NCBI GenBank assembly: GCA_023251155.1
Contig: JAHEZH010000002.1
Coordinates: 62,001-126,000, forward strand
Length of the DNA stretch: 64,000 nucleotides
Source of the DNA: Flammeovirgaceae bacterium
Lineage (GTDB): Bacteria > Bacteroidota > Bacteroidia > Cytophagales > Cyclobacteriaceae
Direction of reading: 5' to 3'
Numbering within the stretch: the stretch's first letter is position 1; every line of letters begins with the position of its first letter. The notes under the pieces are model-generated. The model made no database searches and was not told where the DNA came from. It saw nothing but the letters and a program-made list of their open reading frames with translations. The position numbers and the translations under genes were made by a program. This document shows, piece after piece, positions 1-10,297 of the stretch.

Positions 1-545
1 ACTGGTGGAACAAAAAAGTGGAAGACCTGAGTAAAGGGATGGCTCAAAAGGTGCAGTTCATCAGCACCGTAATGCACGAACCCCGCCTGATTATTCTGGA
101 TGAACCGTTCTCCGGGTTCGATCCGGTAAATGCGCAGCTCATCACCAAAGAAATTCTGGAGCTGAAAGAAAATGGCTCCACCATCATCTTCTCCACACAC
201 CGTATGGAAACGGTGGAAGATCTGTGTGATCATATTGCACTGATCAACAAATCGGAAAAAATACTGGAAGGATCGAAGAAGCAGGTGAAGCAACAATTCA
301 GAACCAATAGTTTTTCGCTGGAGCACAAAGGAAGTTTTTCATTAAGCGGAAACTATGAGCTGGTATCGCAGGAAATACTGGAAGAGGATTTCCTGAAGTC
401 CATCGTGAAGATGAAAACACCCGTGAGCACTAACCAGCTGATCCGTGACCTGACAGAAATCACAGAAGTACACAGCTTCTGCGAACGAGTACCTAGTATG
501 AGTGAAATATTTATCGGTTTAGTGAAAGGAGAAAGTCATGAATAA
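1..545 (+). CDS. ABC transporter ATP-binding protein, C-terminal part (cut by window start)
   Basis: The reading frame is open from base 3, so the gene starts before the window; the GTG at 18 is not its real start. The visible part opens with an ABC signature (LSKGMAQKVQ), followed by a Walker B with catalytic Glu (LIILDEPFSGFDP), a D-loop region and the H-loop histidine (IIFSTHR). About 110 further residues resemble the C-terminal extension of NatA/YhaQ-type ATPases of ABC-2 exporters. It should energise the permease encoded next, whose ATG lies inside its last codons (8-nt overlap, hence translational coupling). The family exports ions, drugs or peptides; the substrate cannot be read from the sequence. 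The Walker A half is outside the window. Confidence 0.93.
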   Translation, partial: WWNKKVEDLSKGMAQKVQFISTVMHEPRLIILDEPFSGFDPVNAQLITKEILELKENGSTIIFSTHRMETVEDLCDHIALINKSEKILEGSKKQVKQQFRTNSFSLEHKGSFSLSGNYELVSQEILEEDFLKSIVKMKTPVSTNQLIRDLTEITEVHSFCERVPSMSEIFIGLVKGESHE

Positions 546-1848
546 AATTTTCCTAATCATCGAGCGTGAGTTTTTAAACCGCGTTCAGAAGAAATCATTT
601 ATCATCGCCACCATTTTAATTCCACTGATCTTTCCTTCTATTATCGGCTTGCTGGTATATATTGGAAAGCAGCAGGATAAAAATGCGACTAAGGAAGTGG
701 TACACTATGTAGATCACTCCGGCTTCTTTGTTCCGGATTCCAGCAAGTTCAATTTCAAATTATTTCAGGGGTCATTTGAAGATGCCAAAACAGCCTATAA
801 AGCAAGCGATGACTTTGCATTGTTACTTATCCCTGAGATGTCCATAGAGAAGCCGGATGGTATTACACTCTATACTAAAATCTCTCCCAGCCTGGATGAT
901 ATCAACAGCATTGAAAAAATCTTCGAAACACAAATCAAAGATTTGAAAATGCAGAAGATGAAAATTGATCAGAAAGTTTTGGATAGTCTCAAAACAAACA
1001 TCAGTATAAAGACGATTAATTTTTCAGATAACGGCCAGGAGAAATCCAGCAACTCGATGATCGTGGCCGGAATTGGTATGGCGGGTGGCATATTGATGTA
1101 CATGTTCATCTTCATCTATGGCGCACAGATCATGCAAGGTATTATTGAAGAAAAAACAAGTAAAGTGGTAGAGGTAATTGTATCCTCGGTCAAGCCCTTT
1201 CAATTGATGATGGGCAAAATTCTTGGCCTTGCCTCTGTCGGCTTATTACAATTCATCATCTGGATTCTGCTCATGTTTGTATTAACTTTTGGTGTGCTGG
1301 GCTACTTTGGCATAGAGCCTCCTCAGCAACAAGCCATGAGTCAGATCTCTGCTGATGTTGCCGCACAGCAAACGGCCATGAACTCTGAAATGTCGAAAAG
1401 CCTGGGAGAGTTTTATGCCATGCCATGGGGATACATTGCCTTTAGTTTTGTGTTTTATTTCCTTGGCGGATACCTGCTTTACGGAGCACTGTTTGCGGCC
1501 GTTGGATCTTCTGTGGATAGCCCTGCTGAAGCACAACAGTTTATGTTCCCGATTACAATTCCACTTTTGATTTCTTATATGAGTCTGTTCATGTTTGTAA
1601 TCAAAGACCCACACAAGCCCATCAGTATATGGCTTTCCATTATACCGTTTACTTCTCCCATTGCCATGATGGGAAGAATAGGTTATGGAGTACCATTATG
1701 GCAATTGGCCTTATCCATGATTTTGTTAATTGGAGGCTTTATATTCACCACATGGATAGCCGGTCGTATTTACCGTGTAGGTATATTGATGTCGGGCACC
1801 AAAGTGAACTACAAAGTATTGGCGAAGTGGTTTATGATGAAGGGATAA
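538..1848 (+). CDS. ABC-2 type transporter permease (NatB-like)
   Basis: A 436-residue inner-membrane permease. One N-terminal transmembrane segment (about residues 22-42) follows a short basic cytoplasmic start. A polar domain of roughly 130 residues outside the membrane comes next, then a cluster of about five hydrophobic segments from residue 178 to the end. The motif IIEEKTSKVVEVIVSSVKP after the second membrane segment is typical of the ABC2_membrane_3/NatB family (COG1668). It overlaps the upstream ATPase gene by 8 nt, so the two form one exporter. A strong terminator closes the operon at 1871-1900. The transported compound is unknown. The following histidine kinase gene lies beyond the terminator and need not be linked. 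Confidence 0.93.
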   Translation: MNKIFLIIEREFLNRVQKKSFIIATILIPLIFPSIIGLLVYIGKQQDKNATKEVVHYVDHSGFFVPDSSKFNFKLFQGSFEDAKTAYKASDDFALLLIPEMSIEKPDGITLYTKISPSLDDINSIEKIFETQIKDLKMQKMKIDQKVLDSLKTNISIKTINFSDNGQEKSSNSMIVAGIGMAGGILMYMFIFIYGAQIMQGIIEEKTSKVVEVIVSSVKPFQLMMGKILGLASVGLLQFIIWILLMFVLTFGVLGYFGIEPPQQQAMSQISADVAAQQTAMNSEMSKSLGEFYAMPWGYIAFSFVFYFLGGYLLYGALFAAVGSSVDSPAEAQQFMFPITIPLLISYMSLFMFVIKDPHKPISIWLSIIPFTSPIAMMGRIGYGVPLWQLALSMILLIGGFIFTTWIAGRIYRVGILMSGTKVNYKVLAKWFMMKG

Positions 1849-1870
1849 TTCTCACTTAAGTAATAAAGAC

Positions 1871-1903
1871 AAAGCCGTCCTCGTTTATCAGGACGGCTTT
1901 TTT
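1871..1903 (+). terminator. Rho-independent terminator after the ABC exporter genes
   Basis: An 11-bp perfect stem (AAAGCCGTCCT at 1871-1881 with its complement at 1890-1900), an 8-nt loop and a T-run. It separates the exporter operon from the histidine kinase gene that starts 19 bases further on. Confidence 0.85.
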
Positions 1904-1921
1904 GCTTACTTTTCAACTTGT

Positions 1922-3130
1922 ATGGCACGCATTCTTCCTTCCATGGAGTTCTATCAGGACAACGCCAAGTTGAAATGGATTATCCTGGCCGTGTCGGTTG
2001 TCATCAGCATTGGCTCTATTTATTATACCAATGTGCTGGTGGAGCAACTGAAGCAGCGCGAGCGTGACCAGGTCCGTTTGTTTGCCAAAGCCCTGGAATA
2101 CACTCTTAATGATCAGGACAACAATATCCTGTTCATTACGGAGGAAATCATTTATAAAAACAATTCGATTCCGCTTATACTAACCGCATCGGACGATACT
2201 GTTGTCATGAGCTACAACAATATTTTCATTGATAAGAAATGGAGCAAAGCCAGAGAAAACAAGGTAATTCAAAAAGAGCTTGCCGAAATGAAGCGTACGT
2301 ATGTACCTATTCAGATTTTACTGAAAGATGAAACGGGTACCGTATTTGATCTGCAATATGTGTTCTACAAAAATTCCTTCCTGCTCACACAGTTGATCGC
2401 CTATCCGTACATTCAATTGTCTGTCATCGCCATCTTTGCTTTTATCTCTTACCTGGCTTTTAGTTTTTCGCGCACCGCAGAACAAAACCGGGTGTGGGTA
2501 GGGTTGGCCAAAGAAACTGCGCACCAGCTGGGCACACCACTTTCATCATTAATGGCCTGGGTAGAAGTACTGCGCGATGATCCCGCCATCAACAACAGGG
2601 GAATTGTAGAAGAGCTGGACAAGGATATCAAAAAACTGCGCATTGTTACCGAACGCTTTTCCAGTATCGGATCGGTGCCCACATTAAAAAATGAAAACGT
2701 TTATCAGTTAATTAATAATGTTGTTGGGTATCTGCAGCCGCGGGTTTCATCCAAAATCAATTTTGAGGTATACACCCTGTCGGACACCATCATTGCCCGT
2801 ATTCATGCCCCGTTATTCGAGTGGGTGGTGGAGAATCTTTGTAAAAATGCGGTAGATGCCATGGGCAGCTCCGGTACCATCGCTATTAAAATATTGCGGG
2901 GCGGAGCCGGAAAAGTGCTGGTCGATATCTCTGACACCGGTAAGGGAATTCCGAAGCTCAACATATCCAGCGTGTTCAAACCCGGCTTTACCACCAAAAA
3001 AAGAGGCTGGGGACTAGGATTAGCCCTCGCCAAACGAATCATTGAAATGTATCACGAAGGAAAAATCTACGTGAAATCTTCGGAAGAAAACCTCGGAACT
3101 ACCTTCCGTATAGAATTGAAGAGCGCCTGA
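1922..3130 (+). CDS. Membrane sensor histidine kinase
   Basis: A 402-residue sensor kinase. Transmembrane segments at about 18-36 and 155-182 flank an extracytoplasmic region of about 120 residues that matches no sensor domain I recognise. The phosphoacceptor helix follows directly (AKETAHQLGTPLSSL, His201), with no obvious HAMP domain. The HATPase domain shows the N box (NLCKNAVDAM), the G1 box (DTGKGIP) and the G2 stretch (GWGLGLALAKRI). The AHQLGTPLSSL form of the His motif is common in Bacteroidota kinases. No response regulator is adjacent, so it is an orphan kinase here. The ATG at 1922 lies 19 bases after a terminator, implying a very short leader. Confidence 0.92.
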   Translation: MARILPSMEFYQDNAKLKWIILAVSVVISIGSIYYTNVLVEQLKQRERDQVRLFAKALEYTLNDQDNNILFITEEIIYKNNSIPLILTASDDTVVMSYNNIFIDKKWSKARENKVIQKELAEMKRTYVPIQILLKDETGTVFDLQYVFYKNSFLLTQLIAYPYIQLSVIAIFAFISYLAFSFSRTAEQNRVWVGLAKETAHQLGTPLSSLMAWVEVLRDDPAINNRGIVEELDKDIKKLRIVTERFSSIGSVPTLKNENVYQLINNVVGYLQPRVSSKINFEVYTLSDTIIARIHAPLFEWVVENLCKNAVDAMGSSGTIAIKILRGGAGKVLVDISDTGKGIPKLNISSVFKPGFTTKKRGWGLGLALAKRIIEMYHEGKIYVKSSEENLGTTFRIELKSA

Positions 3131-3219
3131 TCTTTCATGGCCTTTTTCATTTGCCGGAAGGCATTGATTTTCTGAGGTATAAATACTGCCAAAACCCGTA
3201 TGTTTTTTAAGAGTGACCA

Positions 3220-3250
3220 TTTGCAATCCACTGGTAAAAAACTACTTTTG
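3220..3250 (+). promoter_or_regulatory. Bacteroidota-type promoter for atpDC
   Basis: TTTG at 3220-3223, a 19-nt spacer, then TACTTTTG at 3243-3250. This fits the Bacteroidota primary sigma consensus (TTTG at -33 and TAnnTTTG at -7). It predicts a start near 3255 and a leader of roughly 85 nt before the atpD ATG. Confidence 0.7.
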
Positions 3251-3264
3251 CGGTCGGATTTTGA

Positions 3265-4845
<1,581 letters not shown>

Positions 4846-4859
4846 TTATTCCATGAGCC

Positions 4860-4923
4860 GATTTGATAATTTGAAGATGAAGGCATTTTCAAATTATCAA
4901 ATCAACTAAATCTTCAAATTGAT
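4860..4923. repeat. Palindromic intergenic element, ATTTGAAAATGA family, copy 1
   Basis: A 20-nt left arm (4860-4879) and right arm (4884-4903) match as an inverted repeat at 19 of 20 positions with a 4-nt loop. A further partial right arm (TCTTCAAATTGAT, 4911-4923) ends 3 nt before the atpC ATG. Related elements occur at 18024-18090 and 51109-51182. In mRNA it would form a strong hairpin between the atpD stop and the atpC start. Confidence 0.75.
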
Positions 4924-4926
4924 TTT

Positions 4927-5172
4927 ATGCATTTAGAAATAATCACTCCTGACAAAAAGATATTTGAAGGAGAAGTGACGATCGCTACTTTTCCTGGTGC
5001 CGATGGATCATTTCAGGTATTGAATAACCATGCTCCGCTGATCAGCTTGCTGAAAGACGGTGTCGTGGAATACAAAACCAAAGAAGCTACCAGCCATGTG
5101 AAAATCACCGGAGGTGTAGTTGAAGTATTGAAGAATAAGGTGGTTTTGCTTGCTGACGGAATTGCTGCATAA
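4927..5172 (+). CDS. atpC: F1F0 ATP synthase subunit epsilon, short form
   Basis: 81 residues, starting MHLEIITPDKKIFEGEV, which is the N-terminal beta-sandwich of the epsilon subunit (contains FPGADGSFQVLNNHAPLISLL). The C-terminal two-helix domain that inhibits ATPase activity in E. coli is absent; the protein stops right after the sandwich, as in many Bacteroidota and Chlorobi. It links gamma to the c-ring in the rotor. It is 81 nt downstream of atpD and separated from it by a palindromic element. A terminator follows at 5191-5229. Confidence 0.95.
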   Translation: MHLEIITPDKKIFEGEVTIATFPGADGSFQVLNNHAPLISLLKDGVVEYKTKEATSHVKITGGVVEVLKNKVVLLADGIAA

Positions 5173-5190
5173 ATAAGTACTACTCATCAT

Positions 5191-5229
5191 AACAAAGAAG
5201 AGGTTGTCTGGAAGGCAACCTCTTCTTGT
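5191..5229. terminator. Terminator between atpC and a convergent gene
   Basis: A 15-bp stem: AACAAAGAAGAGGTTG (5191-5206) pairs with CAACCTCTTCTTGTT (5215-5229) around an 8-nt loop. It lies between atpC (plus) and a minus-strand gene and could serve both. The T-run is interrupted, so it is a moderate intrinsic terminator. Confidence 0.7.
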
Positions 5230-5255
5230 TTAAAGAAACCGATAAAAAATGAGAT

Positions 5256-5561
5256 TTATTTTTTTCTGAAGAGCGAGCCGATACGGGTCAATGTTCTCTT
5301 CTCAAAATTCCAGAAGAAATCGAACTGGCCAAATACAAATCCATAAAACAGTAAGATCACGTTGTACACCGGCAGAATCAGAATGTAATAAACGATAGAG
5401 GCACCTGCTGGAATTACACCATCCGGAAAGAGATAGGCAAACAAGGGTCGTTTAAGGAAAAGAACAGTAAAACCAGTGCATGCAAATACGACAAGTACAA
5501 TCACTACCTGAAAAGCACTTTTCAATTTCCATCGTTCCTGCAGTCGTTGCGCCCAGCTCAT
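5256..5561 (-). CDS. Small inner-membrane protein, DUF6787-like
   Basis: 101 residues beginning MSWAQRLQERWKLKSAFQVV, with two hydrophobic segments (about 19-38 and 55-78) and a basic tail (RIGSLFRKK). The stretch VLVVFACTGFTVLFLKRP resembles a family of short Bacteroidota membrane proteins I believe is DUF6787; this is from memory and unchecked. Function is unknown. It lies 39 nt downstream of the RluA-type gene on the same strand and is probably co-transcribed with it. Confidence 0.75.
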   Translation of the reverse strand: MSWAQRLQERWKLKSAFQVVIVLVVFACTGFTVLFLKRPLFAYLFPDGVIPAGASIVYYILILPVYNVILLFYGFVFGQFDFFWNFEKRTLTRIGSLFRKK

Positions 5562-5600
5562 TCCACTCGTATTAAGCGATCAATTTAAAAAAGAAGTTGG

Positions 5601-6278
5601 TCATTGGAGCAGATTCCAGAAATCATTTTCAGGAAGTCCGGCTTCAATAGTAATCATCTCTTTTTTTACCGGATGTATAAACGTAAGTGATCGGGCATGA
5701 AGACAAATGCTTCCGTCTTCATTAGCCGTTTCGTATCCATATTTTACATCGCCCACAATGGGGCAACCCATTGATGCCAGCTGCACCCTGATCTGGTGTG
5801 GCCGGCCTGTGATGGGATTCACTTCGATCAGGTAATAACCCGACACCTGACGAATGACTTTGTAATTCAGCTCAGACCGCTGCCCGTTAGGGTTTTCTTT
5901 TTTATACGCTGTGGTTTTATTTTTCTTCTCGTCCTTCACCAGCCAATGCACCAGGTTACCCTGCTCACTTGCCGGCTTCTTCTTTACCAACGCCCAGTAT
6001 ATCTTTTTTGTCTCTTTATTACGAAAGAGTTCATTCATACGCTCCAGCGCTTTGGAAGTACGTGCCAGCACCACCACACCACTTACCGGACGATCAAGCC
6101 GGTGTACTACGCCAAGAAAAACAGCCCCCGGCTTATCGTATTTTTCTTTAATATACTCCTTGCCGATCTCCACCAACGGCTTGTCTCCTGTAGCATCACC
6201 CTGCACCAACACACCTGATTCCTTGTTGATCACAAGCAAGTGGTTGTCTTCAAATACTACCTTTAACGTGTCCTTCAT
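5601..6278 (-). CDS. RluA-family 23S rRNA/tRNA pseudouridine synthase
   Basis: 225 residues carrying the RluA-family signature VVHRLDRPVSGVVVLART, with the catalytic aspartate in HRLD (Asp62) and the later HQIRVQLASMGCPIVGDVKYG motif. It isomerises uridine to pseudouridine in structural RNA. The exact target (23S or tRNA) cannot be told from sequence. There is no N-terminal S4 domain, so it is the short, RluA-like class rather than RluC/RluD. It is divergent from the serine hydrolase gene and shares a 46-nt intergenic region with it. Confidence 0.93.
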   Translation of the reverse strand: MKDTLKVVFEDNHLLVINKESGVLVQGDATGDKPLVEIGKEYIKEKYDKPGAVFLGVVHRLDRPVSGVVVLARTSKALERMNELFRNKETKKIYWALVKKKPASEQGNLVHWLVKDEKKNKTTAYKKENPNGQRSELNYKVIRQVSGYYLIEVNPITGRPHQIRVQLASMGCPIVGDVKYGYETANEDGSICLHARSLTFIHPVKKEMITIEAGLPENDFWNLLQ

Positions 6279-6324
6279 AAAACATTTGTAATTTAGACCT
6301 GATCCTACGATTCACAAAACAGAT

Positions 6325-7221
6325 ATGACACGACTGGCATTCATTTCCATTATTATTCTCTCCCTTTGCTCCTGTGCGCACAAACCTGTACTGGATGATT
6401 TGAAGAAACAAATCACAGAAGAATTAGGAAAAACCAAAGGAGAATTTGCCGTAGCCTTCAACGATTTGAGCACAGGAGAAGTGTTGCTGATGAATGAACA
6501 CCAGTTGTTTCATGCTGCCAGTACAATGAAAGCCCCCGTGATGGCAGAGGTCTATAAGCAAGCCGCTGAAGGCAAGCTTTCGCTGAATGACTCTATCCTT
6601 ATCAAAAATGAATTCAAAAGTATTGCCGACAGCAGCACCTTTATATTAACAGCAAAAGAGGATAGCGATACATTGATCTATTCACACATCGGGGAGAAAA
6701 GAACACTGTCATCCTTAGTCTATGACATGATTATCTGGAGCAGCAACCTGGCTACGAATATGGTGATCGAAAAAGTGGGGGCGAAAAATGTAACACAAAC
6801 CATGCGCAGCATCGGAGCGAAAGACATGCAGGTACTGCGCGGAGTAGAAGACGGAAAAGCATTTAAAGCCGGAATGAATAATCAGGTGACCGCCTATGAC
6901 CTGATGCTGCTGTTTGAAAAAATCGGCAAGGAAGAAATGATAAATGCAGAAGCTTCGAAAGCAATGATCTCTATTCTGCTGGATCAGAAATTCAACGACA
7001 TCATTCCAGCCCAATTACCTGCAGATGTAAAAGTGGCTCACAAAACCGGATGGATCACCGGGCTACATCACGATGCGGCCATTGTCTTTTTACCCGATGG
7101 AAGAAAATACGTGTTGGTATTACTCTCTGCCAAACTGGAAGATGAAACTGCCGGAGTAAAATCAATGGCAACGGTTTCAAAGATGATTTATGAATACGTA
7201 AAATCGCTCAAAACAGTATAA
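6325..7221 (+). CDS. Class A beta-lactamase-like serine hydrolase (lipoprotein)
   Basis: 298 residues with a short signal sequence ending in a Cys-containing segment (SLCSCAHKP, Cys15 or Cys17), so probably a lipoprotein. Penicillin-recognising fold motifs are visible: STMK (Ser66-Lys69, nucleophile), WSSNLATN in place of the usual SDN loop (SSN), and KTG in VAHKTGWITG. The omega loop has no clear ExxLN motif with the deacylating glutamate of class A beta-lactamases; only RGVEDGKAF...GMNN is seen. Known class A enzymes need that Glu for turnover, so this may be a slow hydrolase, a peptidoglycan D,D-peptidase or a different esterase. Resistance should not be assumed. Confidence 0.85.
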   Translation: MTRLAFISIIILSLCSCAHKPVLDDLKKQITEELGKTKGEFAVAFNDLSTGEVLLMNEHQLFHAASTMKAPVMAEVYKQAAEGKLSLNDSILIKNEFKSIADSSTFILTAKEDSDTLIYSHIGEKRTLSSLVYDMIIWSSNLATNMVIEKVGAKNVTQTMRSIGAKDMQVLRGVEDGKAFKAGMNNQVTAYDLMLLFEKIGKEEMINAEASKAMISILLDQKFNDIIPAQLPADVKVAHKTGWITGLHHDAAIVFLPDGRKYVLVLLSAKLEDETAGVKSMATVSKMIYEYVKSLKTV

Positions 7222-7272
7222 TTGATTTTCGTACCTCCATTATAGAAACAGATTGGTGGTTTATATAAGCAG

Positions 7273-7307
7273 CAATGGCAGCGGAACGATAACCTCCACT
7301 GCCATTG
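7273..7307. terminator. Hairpin between convergent genes
   Basis: CAATGGCAG (7273-7281) pairs perfectly with CTGCCATTG (7299-7307) around a 17-nt loop, between the ends of the serine hydrolase gene (plus) and prfC (minus). No T-run follows on either strand, so termination is a guess. Confidence 0.35.
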
Positions 7308-7358
7308 ATCCTTACCTTCGCCTTGTCAGAATGGGTTCCCGAAAAGGAGTAGGCTTTA

Positions 7359-8942
7359 TCAATCCTTAAACTCTGAAGTAAAATGGAAATTGATTTCCGG
7401 GAAATTATCCTGAACCATTTGCAGCCAGGCTTTTGATTCCGCCATAAACACCAGCTTATCATCTTTATCACGCGCAATGTGGCGTTGCTTGGAGTCAATG
7501 AACTCAGCCAGCTTCTTTTCATCTTTACTGCTGATCCAGCAGGCCTTATAAATATGCTGCGGCACAAATTCAACCGTAGCATTGTATTCGTTCTTCAGGC
7601 GGAATTGAATTACTTCAAACTGGAGTGCTCCTACTACACCTACTGCTTTGCGTTTACCCAATTCATACGTGAACAACTGGGCGACACCTTCTTCCATCAG
7701 TTGAAGCAATCCTTTCTCCAGCTGCTTGGTTTTCATGGCATCTTTATTCACTACCTCCTTGAAAATTTCAGGAGAGAAACTGGGGATGCCGGTGTACATC
7801 ATCTTCTCACCTTCAGTGAGCGTATCCCCGATCTTTAGATTACCGGTATCATACAAACCAACAATATCTCCCGGCCATGCCTCATCCACCGTTTCACGAT
7901 CCTGCGCCATGAAGGCCGTGGCATTGGAGAAACGAATGCCTTTCTCTTGCCTTACATGCAGGTAATTATGTGTGCGTTCAAACTTGCCCGAGCAGACCCT
8001 TAAGAAGGCAATACGGTTCCTGTGCATAGGGTCCATGTTCGCATGGATTTTGAAGATAAAGCCCGAGAATTTTTTCTCCTCCGGATTCACTTCACGCAAG
8101 GTGGTTTCTCGTGGTATGGGTGGTGGCGCTATGCGAATAAACGTGTCCAACAGTTCTTTCACACCGAAGTTATTTACCGCACTACCAAAAAACACAGGCG
8201 CTACTTTTCCGCTCAGGTAATCGTTCACATCAAAATCAGGATATACTCCTTCAATCAACTCTACATCGGCACGCAGCTGTTTGGCGTTATTCTCCCCCAC
8301 CAGTTGATCCAGTTGCGGATCGTTGATGTCACTGATCTCTATACCCTCTTCAATCTTGGTTTTGCTTCCCGAGAAAAGATGAAGGCTCTTTTCATATAAA
8401 CTATACACACCTCTGAAGCCCTTACCCATATTGATGGGCCAGCTGAGCGGACGTACTTTAATACTTAGTTTAGCCTCTACCTCATCCAGCAGATCAAAAG
8501 GATCCTGCCCTTCACGATCAAGCTTATTGATGAAACAAAGTACCGGCGTGTTACGCATGCGACACACTTCCATCAGTTTTTCCGTCTGCGACTCAACTCC
8601 TTTTACACAGTCAATCACCATGATCACACTATCCACCGCAGTCAGTGTGCGGTAAGTATCCTCCGCAAAGTCCTTGTGACCGGGAGTATCCAGCAGGTTG
8701 ATCTTGATGTCTTTATAATTAAAACCCATCACAGAAGTCGCCACCGAGATACCACGCTGCTTTTCAATCTCCATCCAGTCGGAACGGGCGTGGTCTTTAA
8801 TTTTATTGGACTTCACGGCACCTGCTTTCTGAATTGCCCCCCCGAAAAGAAGCAATTTCTCCGTCAATGTGGTTTTTCCGGCATCCGGGTGACTAATGAT
8901 TCCAAACGTTCTGCGCTTGGCTATTTCCTGTTCTAATGTCAT
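7359..8942 (-). CDS. prfC: Peptide chain release factor 3
   Basis: A 527-residue translational GTPase. G1 is HPDAGKTT near the N-terminus, G3 is DTPGHKDF and G4 is NKLDRE. The following domains match RF3 ([23 protein letters not shown], then [15 protein letters not shown]). RF3 recycles RF1/RF2 from the ribosome after peptide release. The length equals the usual 525-530. It is transcribed alone; a TACCTTTG box lies 17 nt upstream of the ATG at 8942. Confidence 0.97.
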   Translation of the reverse strand: MTLEQEIAKRRTFGIISHPDAGKTTLTEKLLLFGGAIQKAGAVKSNKIKDHARSDWMEIEKQRGISVATSVMGFNYKDIKINLLDTPGHKDFAEDTYRTLTAVDSVIMVIDCVKGVESQTEKLMEVCRMRNTPVLCFINKLDREGQDPFDLLDEVEAKLSIKVRPLSWPINMGKGFRGVYSLYEKSLHLFSGSKTKIEEGIEISDINDPQLDQLVGENNAKQLRADVELIEGVYPDFDVNDYLSGKVAPVFFGSAVNNFGVKELLDTFIRIAPPPIPRETTLREVNPEEKKFSGFIFKIHANMDPMHRNRIAFLRVCSGKFERTHNYLHVRQEKGIRFSNATAFMAQDRETVDEAWPGDIVGLYDTGNLKIGDTLTEGEKMMYTGIPSFSPEIFKEVVNKDAMKTKQLEKGLLQLMEEGVAQLFTYELGKRKAVGVVGALQFEVIQFRLKNEYNATVEFVPQHIYKACWISSKDEKKLAEFIDSKQRHIARDKDDKLVFMAESKAWLQMVQDNFPEINFHFTSEFKD

Positions 8943-8959
8943 ATTCTAAAAAGAGGGTG

Positions 8960-8967
8960 CAAAGGTA
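8960..8967 (-). promoter_or_regulatory. -7 box (TAnnTTTG) upstream of prfC
   Basis: On the minus strand TACCTTTG matches the Bacteroidota -7 consensus and sits 17 nt before the prfC ATG. I see no good TTTG at the expected -33 position. Confidence 0.4.
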
Positions 8968-9147
8968 AGTAAAAGTCGATAGTTCGGCATTCCTGATTTG
9001 AAGCTCGGGAGAGCTGACTCGGCTGTGTCTTGGGTGTAGCCTGGACGGTACGTAGGTCAAACAGGAGTGATCGTGATAAAGCGGCATTACAAAAGATATT
9101 TGCAGGTGTAAATCCCTACTTTAGCACACCTTTAAAATGAAAGCAAA

Positions 9148-10119
9148 ATGCAATACAGAAAATTCGGACGCACAGGTATAGAAGTAAGTGAAATAGGCTA
9201 TGGCATGTGGGGACTGGCCGGCTGGACGGGCGCTGGTCAGGATGAAGTAGATGAAGCACTGGAAAGATCGGTAGAACTTGGCTGTACTTTCTATGATACT
9301 GCCTGGGGATATGGTGCAGGGAAGAGCGAAGAGATTTTAGGTGCACTGTTAAAGCGGCATGCCGCCAAACAACTTTATGCTGCCACCAAAATTCCACCCA
9401 AGAATTTCAAATGGCCCTCGAAGGCAGACTCTAAACTGGAGGACTGTTTTCCGGCAGCTCATATTATTGAGTACACCGAAAAGAGCCTGAAGAACCTAAA
9501 TGTTGAGCGCATCGATCTGCAGCAGTTTCATGTATGGGAAGACAGCTGGGCGAAGATGGACGAATGGAAAGAAGCCGTGGAGAAACTGAAGAAAGAAGGG
9601 AAGGTGAAAAACTTTGGAATAAGCGTCAACCGCTGGGAACCCGATAACGTGTTGAATACACTGAAGACCGGATTGATTGACACCGTACAGGTGATTTACA
9701 ATATTTTCGATCAGAACCCGGAAGACCGGTTATTTCCGCTGTGTCGCGAACTGAATATTGGTGTGATCGCCCGTGTTCCTTTCGATGAGGGTACTCTGAC
9801 CGGCACACTGACCAAAGAAACTGTTTTTCCAAAAGACGACTGGCGCTCTACTTATTTTGTTCCTGAAAACCTGAATTCAAGCGTAGACCATGCCGATGAA
9901 CTAAAGCCGTTGGTGCCTTCACGCATGTCGATGGCTCAAATGGCGCTACGTTTTATTCTTTGTAATGATGATGTACACACCATTATTCCTGGCATGCGGA
10001 AAGTGAGAAATGTAGAAGCCAACATTGCTACCAGCGATGGAAAGAAATTGGAAGAAGCGCTGAGACTAAAACTGAAAGATCACCGCTGGGACAGGACACC
10101 GACAGAATGGAGCCAGTAA
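9148..10119 (+). CDS. Aldo/keto reductase
   Basis: 323 residues, beginning MQYRKFGRTGIEVSEIGYG as in the AKR superfamily. The catalytic tetrad candidates are visible: Asp and Tyr in FYDTAWGYGAGKSEEILG, Lys in YAATKIPP and His in QQFHVWED. The fold is a TIM barrel using NADPH to reduce aldehydes or ketones; the physiological substrate is unknown. The C-terminal NADPH-binding stretch TIIPGMRKVRNVEANI is present. An ATG 11 nt upstream (9137) is out of frame and rejected. It stands alone: prfC is divergent and dnaK follows after 178 nt. Confidence 0.93.
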   Translation: MQYRKFGRTGIEVSEIGYGMWGLAGWTGAGQDEVDEALERSVELGCTFYDTAWGYGAGKSEEILGALLKRHAAKQLYAATKIPPKNFKWPSKADSKLEDCFPAAHIIEYTEKSLKNLNVERIDLQQFHVWEDSWAKMDEWKEAVEKLKKEGKVKNFGISVNRWEPDNVLNTLKTGLIDTVQVIYNIFDQNPEDRLFPLCRELNIGVIARVPFDEGTLTGTLTKETVFPKDDWRSTYFVPENLNSSVDHADELKPLVPSRMSMAQMALRFILCNDDVHTIIPGMRKVRNVEANIATSDGKKLEEALRLKLKDHRWDRTPTEWSQ

Positions 10120-10125
10120 AACGCA

Positions 10126-10200
10126 AGCAGGGCAATTAACAGCAGGGCAAAAAATGCAGTTAAAACTTTTGTCTGCTGTAATCTGCCTGTTGCCTGCCTC
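10126..10200. repeat. Imperfect palindromic intergenic element (GCAGGGCAA words)
   Basis: The 10-nt word AGCAGGGCAA occurs twice in direct orientation (10126-10135 and 10141-10150). Partly complementary words (CTGCTG, ATCTGCC, TTGCCTGCC) fill 10172-10199. The result is a loose inverted repeat between two same-strand genes. Confidence 0.35.
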
Positions 10201-10239
10201 ACATCTGTCACTCTGTCATATTTTCTTCCAAATAGGCCC

Positions 10240-10256
10240 TTGGCATAATGATTGAC
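10240..10256 (+). promoter_or_regulatory. Possible sigma-54 (-24/-12) promoter of dnaK
   Basis: TTGGCATAATGATTGA matches the RpoN consensus (TGGCAyrNNNNTTGCw) at TTGGCA and TTG with correct spacing, but the -12 C is A. A direct repeat of CTGTCA (10205-10210 and 10213-10218) lies just upstream and might bind an activator. No TAnnTTTG box is seen in the dnaK leader. Confidence 0.35.
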
Positions 10257-10297
10257 TTATGGCGGTATAAACCTCGGAAAAAGAAAATAACAGACAT

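Noticed and set aside
5796-6291. Open frames of 60-140 codons on the plus strand across the RluA gene
   Set aside because: They mirror the RluA reading frame on the other strand and have no homologous features.
8943-9147. Possible tRNA or decayed gene between prfC and the aldo/keto reductase
   Set aside because: No cloverleaf, no CCA-adjacent acceptor stem and no frame with recognisable similarity.
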